Below are positions 31,769-40,865 of a DNA stretch of 64,000 nt, piece by piece. The DNA lies in contig CANJCB010000021.1 in assembly GCA_947473305.1 (NCBI GenBank), positions 1-64,000 on the forward strand, given 5' to 3'. The DNA is from Rhodospirillales bacterium. Its GTDB lineage: Bacteria; Pseudomonadota; Alphaproteobacteria; ATCC43930; CGMCC-115725. Numbering within the stretch: the first letter of the stretch is position 1; the number at the start of each line of letters is the position of its first letter. A model generated the notes under the pieces. It was not told where the DNA came from and did not search any database. It was given only the letters and a program-made list of their open reading frames with translations. Made by a program: the position numbers and the translations under genes.

Positions 31769-34131
31769 TCCGCGGCCTCCTTCCGGTCGAGAAGATCCAG
31801 CACGGTCTCCGCATCCATCGGCATCTTGGCGGGCCTGACCCCGGTTGCTTCGTGGAGCCCCGCCGCGATCGCTGCGGGCACGGGGATAATGCTTGCCTCC
31901 GCGACTCCCTTGGCGCCATAGGGACCGGTGGGATCTGGATTATCGACGAAGATCGTCTCGATCTTGGTGGGTGTATCCTTGGCGCCGGGGAGCAGATAGT
32001 CGCGATAGCCGGGGTTCTGGATATAGCCGTCCTTGCGGACGATCCGTTCCCAGAGCGCCATGCCGAGACCCATCACCACGCCGCCCTCGATCTGGCCGAC
32101 CGCGCCCATCGGATTGACGAGCGTGCCGGCATCATGCGCCGCCCAATAGTTAGGCACTTCGATCCGGCCGGTTTCGATATCGACTTCGACCTCGGCCAAA
32201 TGGGTCGCATAGGTATAGGTGGGGTAGGGATCGCCCTCGAAGTTCTTGAGGTCGAGCTGGTTCACCGGATCGAACTTGCCATAGGCGACGATGTTCTTGG
32301 TGGCACTGCCGATGGTCTTGCAGGCTTCCTCGAAGCTCATGGGGCTGTTGTTCACCAAGACTTGATCGTCGTTGAGCCGCACCACGCCCTTCGATACGCC
32401 CAGCTTCGCCGCCAGCGCCTCGACGAATTGCCGGTTGAAATCGTTGCCCGCAATCCGCGCGGCGCTGCCCGAGAAATAAGTCGTCCTGGAAGCCGAGGTC
32501 GGACCTGAATCGTCGGTCTTGGTCGAATCGCCGCTGACCACGCGGATCCGCGCGATGTCGATGCCCGCCGCATCCGCCGCGATCTGCGCCAAAGCCATGT
32601 CGGAACCGGTGCCGACGTCCGGCGTGCCGCAATTGGCGATGACGAGGCCGGTCTCGTCGACCTCGATGCGGGCGGTGGAGGGATTGCGCACGCCGCTATA
32701 GCCGATGCCATAGCCAAGACTGGCAATGCCAAGGCCGGTCCTGATCGGACCCGTCTGAGGCTTGGCCGCCAATTCTTTTCGTCGCGCCTCGTAGATCGGC
32801 TCCAGCGCGTCGAGGGTCTTGATGAAGCCCACGTCCTGGAGGACCTGCCCGGTCATGGTGACCGTGCCGCTCTTCACGGCATTGATCCGGCGGATCTCGA
32901 TGGGGCTCATGCCGAGCTGGTCGGCGATCTTGTTGAGTTGCGATTCCGTCGCGAAGCCCAGCTTGATGACGCCGAAGCTGCGCATCGCGCCCGAGGGCAC
33001 GTGATTGGTGAAGGTCGTCTTCATATGGGTCTTGATCGCCGGGATGTCGTAGGGCATCGCCGAATGGATGATGCAGCGGCCCGCGACGATCAGGCTGTAG
33101 GAGTTATAGGCCCCGCCGTCGCAGAGCACGTCCATGTCGAGCGCCGTCAGCCGCCCGTCCTTGGTCGCGCCCAGGCGGTGGCGGATGGTCATGGCATGGC
33201 GCTTCGTGGTGGAAGAGAAGACCTCGTTCCGTTCCAGCACCATTTTGACCGGCCGGCCGGTCTTCATCGTCATGAGGCTCGCGGCGCATTCGATGGTTAC
33301 GTCGATCTTGCCGCCGAAGGCCCCGCCGATGACGCTCTGCACCACCCGGATCTTCTCCATCGGCAGGCCGGTGACGCGGGCGAGCTGCTTGTGATGGAAA
33401 TGGGGGTATTGCGTGCAGACCAGCAGGGTCAGCACATCGCCGTCCCAGAAGGAGATGCCCGCCGGGGATTCCAGATAGGCATGCTCGATGGGATCGTTGG
33501 TATAAACGCCCTCGACCACGATATCCGAGGCCTTCAGCGCCGCTTCCGCGTCGCCCCGGGTCTTGGTGAAATCGGCGATGATATTGCCTTGCTCATGGAG
33601 CTGAGGCGCGCCGGGCGCGATGGCTTCCTGCGGCGTCAGGATGGGCTTCATCGGCTCGTAATCGACCTCGATGAGGTCAAGCGCGGCTTCCGCTTGTGCC
33701 AAGGTCTCCGCCGCGACGGCGACGACCGGCTCACCCACGTGTCGCACGACCGTTTTCGCCAGCACGGGCGTATCCTCGAAGAGCGACCCCACGAGAAACC
33801 CTTCCTCGCGCACGTCCCAGGCGGTCAAAACGCATTGGACGCCCGGCGCCGTCTTGGCCTTGGAGACATCGACGCGCTTGATTTTGGCGTAGGGGTGGGG
33901 GCTGCGCAGGAAGACCCCATGCAGCATGCCGGGCATGGTGACATTGGCCGCGTATTTTGCCCGGCCGCGCACCTTATAGAGGACATCGTTGCGGGGGATG
34001 CTGTGGCCGAAGAAGACGTCGCTGCCCTTCGTGGCCCCACCGATGATCTCGCGATAGACCTCCTGCCAGTGGCGTTGCTCGTCCAACCCATCTAGGGCGA
34101 ATTTCTCGCCGACATCGAGTTCACTGGCCAA
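31765..34131 (-). CDS. Molybdenum hydroxylase 1, molybdopterin-binding large subunit
   Basis: A 788-aa catalytic subunit. Family blocks include RGRAKYAANVTMPGMLHG, VIGGAFGGKID and GAKGVAEASIIP with the catalytic Glu. The position of the CO dehydrogenase AYRCSFR loop reads SGAMRSFG, so it is not a form I CO dehydrogenase. A TTG at 34131 is preferred because GGGGAGGCG precedes it and the size fits; an ATG at 34197 would add 22 residues. The divergent hydrolase at 34301 shares the intergenic region, which contains the palindrome TGTATACA. Substrate unknown; hydroxylation of an N-heterocycle is plausible. Confidence 0.9.
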   Translation of the reverse strand: MASELDVGEKFALDGLDEQRHWQEVYREIIGGATKGSDVFFGHSIPRNDVLYKVRGRAKYAANVTMPGMLHGVFLRSPHPYAKIKRVDVSKAKTAPGVQCVLTAWDVREEGFLVGSLFEDTPVLAKTVVRHVGEPVVAVAAETLAQAEAALDLIEVDYEPMKPILTPQEAIAPGAPQLHEQGNIIADFTKTRGDAEAALKASDIVVEGVYTNDPIEHAYLESPAGISFWDGDVLTLLVCTQYPHFHHKQLARVTGLPMEKIRVVQSVIGGAFGGKIDVTIECAASLMTMKTGRPVKMVLERNEVFSSTTKRHAMTIRHRLGATKDGRLTALDMDVLCDGGAYNSYSLIVAGRCIIHSAMPYDIPAIKTHMKTTFTNHVPSGAMRSFGVIKLGFATESQLNKIADQLGMSPIEIRRINAVKSGTVTMTGQVLQDVGFIKTLDALEPIYEARRKELAAKPQTGPIRTGLGIASLGYGIGYSGVRNPSTARIEVDETGLVIANCGTPDVGTGSDMALAQIAADAAGIDIARIRVVSGDSTKTDDSGPTSASRTTYFSGSAARIAGNDFNRQFVEALAAKLGVSKGVVRLNDDQVLVNNSPMSFEEACKTIGSATKNIVAYGKFDPVNQLDLKNFEGDPYPTYTYATHLAEVEVDIETGRIEVPNYWAAHDAGTLVNPMGAVGQIEGGVVMGLGMALWERIVRKDGYIQNPGYRDYLLPGAKDTPTKIETIFVDNPDPTGPYGAKGVAEASIIPVPAAIAAGLHEATGVRPAKMPMDAETVLDLLDRKEAAE

Positions 34132-34269
34132 GATCCGCCTCCCCTTCGCTACTTTCTCATCATGAAACGCAGTCTTGTCCCGGCGCAAGGCCGCCATCCC
34201 GTCTTTCCGCGAACCGGAAATCCTGCTTCTATCTGAGGATAGGGATGGGTCCAGCCATGCTATGCCCAT

Positions 34270-34277
34270 TGTATACA
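34270..34277. promoter_or_regulatory. TGTATACA palindrome, copy 1
   Basis: A perfect 8-bp palindrome in the divergent region between the molybdenum hydroxylase and the alpha/beta hydrolase, 23 bp before the latter's ATG. GTATAC cores of this type are bound by several GntR regulators. Similar sites lie before the genes at 35481 and 43351. Confidence 0.4.
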
Positions 34278-34300
34278 TCGATAGAGCGGAGTTGCGACCC

Positions 34301-35407
34301 ATGGTGGATCTCTTTCCCGGACACCCCGACTGGTCGATTCAGACCCAGCGCGTCATCGCGGAGGCCGCCTTTGGCGGTGGCGACGTTTTCGAATGCTCGC
34401 GCACGGCCGAGAAAATCAAGCCCGGCGACCAGGAAAGCTGGTGGCAGGAATGGGTGGGCCTCGCCCGCGCCACGGAAGCCGAAGGCCGCCGCGCCCTGGC
34501 CGATGGGGCGCTGGTGACCGGCAAGCAGTATCTCTTCCGGGCGTCCAACTATTACCGCCACGCGGATTTCTTCCTCCTCGGCACCGATCACAGGAAGCGC
34601 GAGGATTTCATCCGCACCCAGGCATGCTTCCGGGACGCGGCGAAGCTTCAGACGCCGAAGATCGAATTCGTGCAGGTCACTTGCGGCACGGATGTCTACG
34701 ACGGCTATTTTCTCCATCCCCACGATCCCGCACCCGGCAAATGGCCGGTGGTGCTGATGCTGGGCGGGGCGGATTCCCTGGCGGAGGAGCTTTATTTCTT
34801 CGGCGGGTCGGAGGTTGCGGCGCGCGGCATCGCCGTGCTGATGCTCGACACCCCCGGCCGGGGGTCGAGCTTGCGCCTCAAGGGCATCGTCTCGCGTCCC
34901 GACTACGAGGTGCCGGTGAAGGCGGCGATCGATTGGATCGAGGCGCGGCCGGAAATCGACCGGGACCGCATCGGTTGCGTCGGCGTCAGCATGGCGGGCT
35001 ATTACGCTCCCCGTGGCATCGCCTTTGAGCCGCGCGTGAAGGCCCTGGCGCTCTGGTGCGCTTGTTACGATATCCTGGAAGACCTCTATGAGTTCTACCC
35101 GCCGATCCAACTGCAGATGCAATGGATCGTCGGCGCCAAGGACGATGCGGAGGCGCGGGAGAAGCTGAAGGCCTTCAACATGAAGGGCCACGCCCAAAAC
35201 ATCAAATGCCCGGTGCTTATCTCCCACGGCGAGCAGGACATCGTCATGGACGTGAAGGGCGCCAAGAAGCTCTTCGACGAGATTGGGTCGAAGGACAAGA
35301 CCCTGAAGCTCTGGTCGGGCTCGGCCGGCGGGGCAATCCATTGCAACTACGACAATTGGGCCGCCGCGATCCCCTATATGTTCGACTGGCTGCAGAAGAA
35401 GCTCTGA
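34301..35407 (+). CDS. Alpha/beta hydrolase (dihydroxypseudooxynicotine-hydrolase/FrsA-like)
   Basis: A 368-aa hydrolase with an N-terminal helical cap of roughly 140 residues before the core domain, an arrangement seen in 2,6-dihydroxypseudooxynicotine hydrolase and FrsA-like proteins that cleave C-C bonds next to ketones. The nucleophile elbow is GVSMAG (Ser about residue 230), acid in HGEQDIVMD and His in GGAIHCNYD. ATG 34301 has GGAG 9 nt upstream. Next to a molybdenum hydroxylase and a non-heme iron oxygenase, a role in N-heterocycle breakdown is attractive but inferred. Confidence 0.83.
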   Translation: MVDLFPGHPDWSIQTQRVIAEAAFGGGDVFECSRTAEKIKPGDQESWWQEWVGLARATEAEGRRALADGALVTGKQYLFRASNYYRHADFFLLGTDHRKREDFIRTQACFRDAAKLQTPKIEFVQVTCGTDVYDGYFLHPHDPAPGKWPVVLMLGGADSLAEELYFFGGSEVAARGIAVLMLDTPGRGSSLRLKGIVSRPDYEVPVKAAIDWIEARPEIDRDRIGCVGVSMAGYYAPRGIAFEPRVKALALWCACYDILEDLYEFYPPIQLQMQWIVGAKDDAEAREKLKAFNMKGHAQNIKCPVLISHGEQDIVMDVKGAKKLFDEIGSKDKTLKLWSGSAGGAIHCNYDNWAAAIPYMFDWLQKKL

Positions 35408-35421
35408 GGTTTCTCCCGAGA

Positions 35422-35457
35422 TTGACAACTCATGAGTTCAACGTGATTCTGTATACA
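35422..35457 (+). promoter_or_regulatory. Promoter with two palindromes upstream of the PhyH-type gene
   Basis: TTGACA (35422-35427) and GATTCT (35445-35450) are 17 bp apart. A perfect 12-bp palindrome AACTCATGAGTT (35427-35438) fills the spacer, and TGTATACA (35450-35457) lies at the likely start region. Either palindrome could be a repressor site. Confidence 0.55.
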
Positions 35458-35480
35458 TAGTCCAGTCGAGGATCACGCTG

Positions 35481-36350
35481 ATGACCAAGGTTCTGTCGCG
35501 CCAGGAGCTTTCCCACCTCGCCCGCGAGGGCTGGCTCAAGGGCATCCCGATCCTCTCGCCCGAACAGGTGAAGCACTACCGGTCGAGCCTCGAGAACTTC
35601 GAGCGCAAGTACCCGGACCATGTGAAGAAGCTCAAGAGCAAGTCCCATGTGCTCTGCCCCTGGGTGATGGACCTGGCGCGCACGCCCAAGGTGCTCGATG
35701 TCTATGAGGATATCGTCGGCCCCAACATCATGCTGCGCAACATGGCCTGGCGCGTGAAGAAGAACGATGGCGAGACCTTCGCCGGCTGGCACCAGGACAA
35801 TGTCTACGGCGGCAATATCGCGCCCCGCACCATCGCGGGGGTCGTGGCGCTGTCGGATTGCAGTTCCAAGGCCGGGTGTCTGCGGGTCATTCCCCGGTCC
35901 CACAAATGGGGGAACATGCCCCATCAGGACTTCGACGATCCGACCAGCATCCTGGCGCGCGGCCAGCAGATCTCGGTCGAATTCGACAAGTCCAATGCGG
36001 TGGACCTGGAGCTGAAGGCCGGCGAGATGGCGCTCTTCGACCGGGGCTGCATCCATGGGTCGAGCGCCAATACGAGCGACGACCGCCGGATCTTCGTGCT
36101 GATGGACTATGTGCCGAGCTTCGCGGTCACCGAGGATGGCGTGAAGGACAGCGCCATGCTGATCCGGGGCGTCGACGAGCACGATCATTTCTACGCCGAG
36201 CAGGCCCCGGAGGAGGAGTTCTCCGAAGCTGCGTTGGCGGAGTGGAACAAGGTGATCCAGCACCGCGCCCGCCAGATCTTCGGCCAGAGCCATCTGGCGG
36301 TGAGCGAGGCCTATGGCGGGACAAGACAGGCGGCTTACGGGTTGGCGTAA
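35481..36350 (+). CDS. Phytanoyl-CoA dioxygenase (PhyH) family oxygenase
   Basis: A 289-aa Fe(II)/2-oxoglutarate oxygenase. Iron ligands are in FAGWHQDNVYG (H-x-D) and RGCIHGSSANTS (distal His), with the oxoglutarate-binding Arg in SDDRRIFVLMDY. Members hydroxylate acyl-CoAs, ectoine, halogenated or other small substrates. The ATG lies about 25 nt downstream of the promoter-palindrome region, with GAGGATCACGCTG before it. The C-terminal sequence after residue 225 is more variable. A complex intergenic repeat follows. Confidence 0.87.
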   Translation: MTKVLSRQELSHLAREGWLKGIPILSPEQVKHYRSSLENFERKYPDHVKKLKSKSHVLCPWVMDLARTPKVLDVYEDIVGPNIMLRNMAWRVKKNDGETFAGWHQDNVYGGNIAPRTIAGVVALSDCSSKAGCLRVIPRSHKWGNMPHQDFDDPTSILARGQQISVEFDKSNAVDLELKAGEMALFDRGCIHGSSANTSDDRRIFVLMDYVPSFAVTEDGVKDSAMLIRGVDEHDHFYAEQAPEEEFSEAALAEWNKVIQHRARQIFGQSHLAVSEAYGGTRQAAYGLA

Positions 36351-36358
36351 GAGGATAA

Positions 36359-36509
36359 TCCCTCTCCGGCCGCTTGCGGAGGGAGAGGGAAGGGGCCCAC
36401 GTAGTGGGAAGGGTGAGGTAGGGTCCTCCGCTGGCGAGATGCTCCGGCGCCTCAGCGCCCTCGCCCCACCTCATCCTAAATCCTTCTCCCCCCAAGGGGC
36501 GGAGAAGGA
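36359..36509. repeat. Complex intergenic inverted-repeat element
   Basis: Nested hairpins fill the gap between two genes: CCCTCTCC (36360-36367) with GGAGAGGG-type arms near 36381-36389, CCCAC-GTA-GTGGG (36396-36408), GTGAGGT with ACCTCAT, and TCCTTCTCC (36481-36489) with GGAGAAGGA (36501-36509). The last hairpin matches the one at 17303-17334. This is a dispersed repeat of the type common in alphaproteobacterial intergenic DNA and probably also ends transcription. Confidence 0.7.
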
Positions 36510-36531
36510 CTTTCCGGCCGACGCGGGGCTC

Positions 36532-37767
36532 TTAAACCCTGATCTCCCGTCTCACCTCGTTCGTCGCCAGCACCTTGCCCCCCTTGATCACCCAGGCGGG
36601 GGGCTGCTGCAGCCTCAGCACATGCTGGATCGTCGGCGCGGCGAGCACGTTGAGATCCGCCTTGCAGCCGACTTCCAGCCCATAGCCTTCGAGCCGCATC
36701 GCCTTCGCGGCATTGTCAGTGATGAAGCCGAAAACCGCCGCGATCTCGTCCGGATAGGTCATGTGGCAGCTATGGCAGACATAGGAGGCCACCTCCTGCT
36801 GGTCGTTCCGGCCGAAGGGGTAATAGGGGTCGTTGACATCGTCCTGGCTGGAAAAGAGGTTCACCCCCATCCGCCACATCTGCTTCACCCGGGTGATCCC
36901 GCGGCGGATCGGCTCCTGGTCGTAGCGGCCCTGGGCCACGAGGCTGATATGCGGGTTGGTGGAGATCGAAACCCCCGCCTGCTTCACCAGGGCCATGACC
37001 TTATTGGCATGAACCTCGTCGTAGGAGGCCAGTGCCCCGCAATGGCTGGCGGAAACCCGGCCTTGGAAACCTTCCCGCATGGTCTTCACGGCGAGATATT
37101 CGAGCGACCGGCTGTTCGGATTGTCCGTGTCGTCCACCAGCATATGGACATCCTTGTCGTATTTTCGCGCCAGATCGAAGCAGAGGTCGATGTGGCGGCG
37201 CGCGTCTTCGTCCAGATGTTCGTGCCAGGGGAGGCCGCCCACCACATCGGCGCCCATCCGCATCCCTTCCTCCATCAATTCGAAGGTGCCGGGATCGCGG
37301 ACGATGGCTTCCTGCGGGAAATCGACCGCTTCGATTTCGACGATGCCGCGCCATTTCTCGCGGAGCGCGATGATGCCTTCCAGAGGCCGCAAGCCGCCGA
37401 TGGTGTCCACATCCGCGAAGACCCGGAAGACCGTGGTGCCGTTGAGGATGCCTTCCTCGATGGCGCGGCTGGCGCGGGTGACAATGTCTTCGACCGTATA
37501 GGTGCGCTTGTGCTCCCAGGTGATCTCCAGGCATTCCTGGAAGCTGTTGGTCTTGTTGGGGCGCATCACGTCGCCGAGGTTGCATTTGTCGAGATGGACG
37601 TGGCCGTTGACATAGGTCGGGGCCATGAGCCGCTCGGCCGCGTCGATTTCGGTGGGGGCTTTCGCCTCGATCTTCTGCGCCACCTCGGCGATGAGGCCGC
37701 GTTCCACCCCTATGTCCCAAAGGCCAGCTTTGCCGTTGAGCCGGCCGCGTCTTATGATCAGGTCCAT
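36532..37767 (-). CDS. Cytosine-deaminase-like amidohydrolase
   Basis: A 411-aa TIM-barrel amidohydrolase. Metal ligands are in NGHVHLDKC (H-x-H), LPWHEHLDED, SASHCGAL and the Asp of FSSQDDVNDPYYPFG; the last block closely resembles the corresponding CodA segment. CodA-type enzymes remove an amino group from cytosine, creatinine-like or isoguanine-like rings. ATG 37767 is chosen because GGAGGG precedes it. It is divergent from the ABC importer at 37844, with 76 bp between, which suggests shared control and import of its substrate. Exact substrate unknown. Confidence 0.85.
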   Translation of the reverse strand: MDLIIRRGRLNGKAGLWDIGVERGLIAEVAQKIEAKAPTEIDAAERLMAPTYVNGHVHLDKCNLGDVMRPNKTNSFQECLEITWEHKRTYTVEDIVTRASRAIEEGILNGTTVFRVFADVDTIGGLRPLEGIIALREKWRGIVEIEAVDFPQEAIVRDPGTFELMEEGMRMGADVVGGLPWHEHLDEDARRHIDLCFDLARKYDKDVHMLVDDTDNPNSRSLEYLAVKTMREGFQGRVSASHCGALASYDEVHANKVMALVKQAGVSISTNPHISLVAQGRYDQEPIRRGITRVKQMWRMGVNLFSSQDDVNDPYYPFGRNDQQEVASYVCHSCHMTYPDEIAAVFGFITDNAAKAMRLEGYGLEVGCKADLNVLAAPTIQHVLRLQQPPAWVIKGGKVLATNEVRREIRV

Positions 37768-37843
37768 GGCATCGCCCTCCACTGAATTTTGTGCCGACAC
37801 TAGCGGCGGGCGATGCGTTGTCAACCAATGGGGAGTGAGCGAG

Positions 37844-38764
37844 ATGACCGGCAGATTTATGCGCGCGGCGATCCTGGGGATCGCGCTGGCGGCACTCGCT
37901 CAGGGCGCATCGGCCCAGGAGGCGGTGCGGGTCGCCTCCAAGATCGATACCGAGGGCTCGCTTCTCGGCAATATGATCATCGCCACGCTGGAGGCGAAGG
38001 GGATCAAGACCCAGGCCAAGCTTCAGCTCGGCCCCACCAAGATCGTCCGGGAAGCCATCCTGGCGGGCGAGATCGACCTCTATCCCGAATATACCGGCAA
38101 CGGCGCCTTCTTCTTCAACGCGGATACCGATCCCGCCTGGAAGAACGGCAAGAGCGGCTTCGAGAAGGTGAAGGCGCTGGATGCGGAGAAGAACAAGCTC
38201 GTCTGGCTGGAGCCCTCGCCCGCCAACAACACCTGGGCCATCGCGCTGCGCCAGGACGTGGCGAGCGCCAACAAGCTCGCCTCCATGGCGGATTTCGCCA
38301 AATGGGTTTCGGGCGGCGGCAAGGTGAAACTCGCGGCCTCGGCGGAGTTCGTCGAGAGCCCGGCGGCGCTGCCGTCCTTCCTGAAGACCTATAATTTCAA
38401 GCTCAACGCCGACCAGATCCTGACCTTGGCGGGGGGCAATACCTCGGCGACCGAGCGTGCGGCGGCCGAGCAGACTTCCGGCGTCAATGCGGCCATGGCC
38501 TATGGCACGGACGGAACCATTGCGACCCTGGGCTTGGTGGTCATGAGCGATCCCCAGGGCGCGCAGATCGTCTATGAACCGGCCCCGGTGGTGCGGGCTG
38601 CGGTGCTGGAGAAGCATCCCGCCATCAAGGAAGCCCTGGCCCCGGTCTTCGCGGCGCTCGATTTGAAGACCCTGCAGGCCCTCAATGGCAAGATTGCGGT
38701 GGACGGGCAGGACGCCAAGCAGGTCGCGGCGGCTTGGCTCAAGGAAAAGGGTTTCCTGAAATAG
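37844..38764 (+). CDS. ABC transporter substrate-binding protein, glycine-betaine/YehZ (OsmF) type
   Basis: A 306-aa periplasmic protein. A Sec signal ends GASAQEAVRVASK. The OpuAC-like domain shows SKIDTEGSLLGNMIIATLEAKG, GEIDLYPEYTGNGAFFF and GGNTSATERAA, as in YehZ/OsmF rather than high-affinity betaine binders. ATG 37844 follows GGGAGTGAGCGAG. It starts the four-gene order binding protein, permease, ATPase, permease that is the same as yehZYXW. Given its neighbours it may carry an N-heterocycle instead of an osmolyte; that is inference. Confidence 0.88.
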   Translation: MTGRFMRAAILGIALAALAQGASAQEAVRVASKIDTEGSLLGNMIIATLEAKGIKTQAKLQLGPTKIVREAILAGEIDLYPEYTGNGAFFFNADTDPAWKNGKSGFEKVKALDAEKNKLVWLEPSPANNTWAIALRQDVASANKLASMADFAKWVSGGGKVKLAASAEFVESPAALPSFLKTYNFKLNADQILTLAGGNTSATERAAAEQTSGVNAAMAYGTDGTIATLGLVVMSDPQGAQIVYEPAPVVRAAVLEKHPAIKEALAPVFAALDLKTLQALNGKIAVDGQDAKQVAAAWLKEKGFLK

Positions 38765-38772
38765 GAGAGCCG

Positions 38773-39942
38773 ATGCCGGGCGGGCGACGCTTGGTCCGCA
38801 ACCGCTTGCTACTCCTGCTCGTGGTCGCGGGGCTTCTCGCGGCTTTCCTGCTGTCTTTCGTGAGCCACGCGCCAAACCGTCTAGTGTCCGGGCGGGGAGT
38901 CGGTCTAGGGGAGGTCGCCGGTGGGTTGCGCTGGCTTGCCCTGCTGCCCGGTTTCCTGCTCCTGCCCATCCCGTTCTTGCCGCAACGGCGCGAGATCCTT
39001 TGGCTCGCAGGTATCTTTTCAGCCGTTTTCCTCCTAGCGCTCTGCTGGCTGGCTGGGGATTCTGTGATGAGATTGGCGGAAGGGGCTCCGCCCGCCGCGC
39101 GGACCTCCCTGGGATCGGGGTTCTGGATCTTGTCGTTCTGTGCGGTTCTGGCGCTCGTCGATGCTGTGCAGCGTTTGAGGCTTTCGACGGCCCTGGGGCT
39201 TCTGATCGCGGCCTTGGTGATGGCCTTCATCGTCGCTTTAGGTTTCTCCGGTGCCTTCGACCGGCTGTCGCTCGCGCTTGAGATCGCGAACCGGCGCGAT
39301 GTCTTCGAGGCGGCGGTGATGCGCCATATTCTCCTTGTCCTGGGCGCCTTGCTGCCCGCCGTGCTGATTGGCATACCCCTGGGTTTTTGGGCGCATCGCC
39401 GGGCCTCGGCCTCGGGCGGACTTTTCACGATGTTGAACCTGATCCAGACGATCCCCTCGATGGCGCTTTTCGGTTTGCTGATCGCGCCCCTCGCGGCCTT
39501 GGTCGCAGCTATGCCCTGGCTGGCGTCGCTCGGCATCGCGGGCATCGGCCCGACCCCGGCGATCATCGCGCTGGTGGCCTATTCGCTGCTCCCCATTGCG
39601 CGCAACACGGCGGAGGGGCTCTCGGGCGTGCCGGCGGCTTCCGTCGAGGCGGGGCGGGGCATGGGCATGACCGGCGGGCAGCTTTTCTGGCGGGTCGAAT
39701 TGCCGCTGGCTTTGCCGGTCTTTCTCTCGGGACTGCGCATCACGGCGGTCCAGGCCATCGGGCTTGCGGCGGTGGCGGCGCTGATCGGCGCGGGCGGGCT
39801 TGGCTCCATCATGTTCGAGGGGCTGTTCGCCAATGCGCTCGACCTCGTGGTGCTGGGGGCGCTGCCGGTGGTTTTCCTGGCGCTGGCGACAGATGGAGTT
39901 TTCCGATTGGTAACAGCTGCGGTAGAGGCCGGTCCCCGATGA
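38773..39942 (+). CDS. ABC transporter permease, YehY type
   Basis: A 389-aa inner-membrane protein with about ten hydrophobic segments: an N-terminal set (residues 10-165) that is extra relative to simple OpuBB permeases, and a C-terminal BPD_transp_1 core. The EAA loop reads EAGRGMGMTGGQLFWRVELP. The extra N-terminal helices are typical of YehY. ATG 38773 follows AGGAGAGCC, 8 bp after the binding-protein stop. Confidence 0.88.
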   Translation: MPGGRRLVRNRLLLLLVVAGLLAAFLLSFVSHAPNRLVSGRGVGLGEVAGGLRWLALLPGFLLLPIPFLPQRREILWLAGIFSAVFLLALCWLAGDSVMRLAEGAPPAARTSLGSGFWILSFCAVLALVDAVQRLRLSTALGLLIAALVMAFIVALGFSGAFDRLSLALEIANRRDVFEAAVMRHILLVLGALLPAVLIGIPLGFWAHRRASASGGLFTMLNLIQTIPSMALFGLLIAPLAALVAAMPWLASLGIAGIGPTPAIIALVAYSLLPIARNTAEGLSGVPAASVEAGRGMGMTGGQLFWRVELPLALPVFLSGLRITAVQAIGLAAVAALIGAGGLGSIMFEGLFANALDLVVLGALPVVFLALATDGVFRLVTAAVEAGPR

Positions 39943-40865
39943 TCGAGCTCGATCACGTCACCCAGCGCTACGGCGAGACTGCCGTGGTCGACGACCTGTC
40001 GCTCACCGTCGCCGAGGGCGAATTCCTGGCGTTGATCGGCCCGTCGGGCTCAGGGAAATCCACGACCCTGCGGATGGTCAATCGGCTGGTGACGCCGACC
40101 TCCGGCTCGATTCGCATCCGGGGGCAGGACGCGCTTTCCGTCAAGCCGGAGGAGCTGCGCCGCCGGATCGGCTATGTCATCCAGTCCGGCGGGCTCTTTC
40201 CCCATTGGACTGTGGAGCGCAACATCGGGACGGTCCCGGAACTATTGGGCTGGCCGAAGCCCGAAATCCGCGCCCGCGTCGGGGAGTTGTTGGGGGTTTT
40301 AAGCCTCGATCCCGGGAGTTTCCGGGACAAATATCCCCATCAGCTCTCCGGCGGTGAGCAGCAGCGGGTGGGCGTGGCGCGGGCGCTTGCCGCGCGGCCC
40401 GAGATCCTGCTGATGGACGAGCCCTTCGGGGCGCTCGATCCCGTAACACGGGTTGCCTTGCAGGGAGAACTGAAGCGCCTTCATCGGGAGACAGGCACCA
40501 CCACGATCTTCGTGACCCACGACATGGGGGAGGCCCTGGCGCTGGCGACCCGCATCGCCGTGCTCGACCGGGGACGGTTGGTCCAGGTCGGTTCGCCGCT
40601 GGAGATCGTCGCGGAACCGGCCGCCGATCTTGTCCGGGACATGATCGGCCGGGATGAGCGGGGGTTGCAACTCCTGGCGCTGGAGACTGTCGCGACCCGT
40701 CTGCGGGCGGGCGATGCCGCGTCGGGCGAGCCGGTTTCATCCGCCGCCAGCCTTCGTCTGGCGTTGTCGAGAATGGTTGCCACTCGAACGGATCGGTTGC
40801 CGGTTATCGACGAGGCCGGCAGGCCGCTCGGCGCGATCCATCTTGCCGACTTGATCGGGCGATGA
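39939..40865 (+). CDS. ABC transporter ATP-binding protein, YehX/OpuA type
   Basis: A 308-aa ATPase. Walker A is GPSGSGKST (residues 34-42), the signature is [15 protein letters not shown], Walker [12 protein letters not shown] and the switch His in FVTHDMGEA. One CBS-like half-domain follows residue 240 ([25 protein letters not shown]), whereas osmosensing OpuA has two. Starts in an ATGA overlap with the permease. Confidence 0.93.
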   Translation: MIELDHVTQRYGETAVVDDLSLTVAEGEFLALIGPSGSGKSTTLRMVNRLVTPTSGSIRIRGQDALSVKPEELRRRIGYVIQSGGLFPHWTVERNIGTVPELLGWPKPEIRARVGELLGVLSLDPGSFRDKYPHQLSGGEQQRVGVARALAARPEILLMDEPFGALDPVTRVALQGELKRLHRETGTTTIFVTHDMGEALALATRIAVLDRGRLVQVGSPLEIVAEPAADLVRDMIGRDERGLQLLALETVATRLRAGDAASGEPVSSAASLRLALSRMVATRTDRLPVIDEAGRPLGAIHLADLIGR

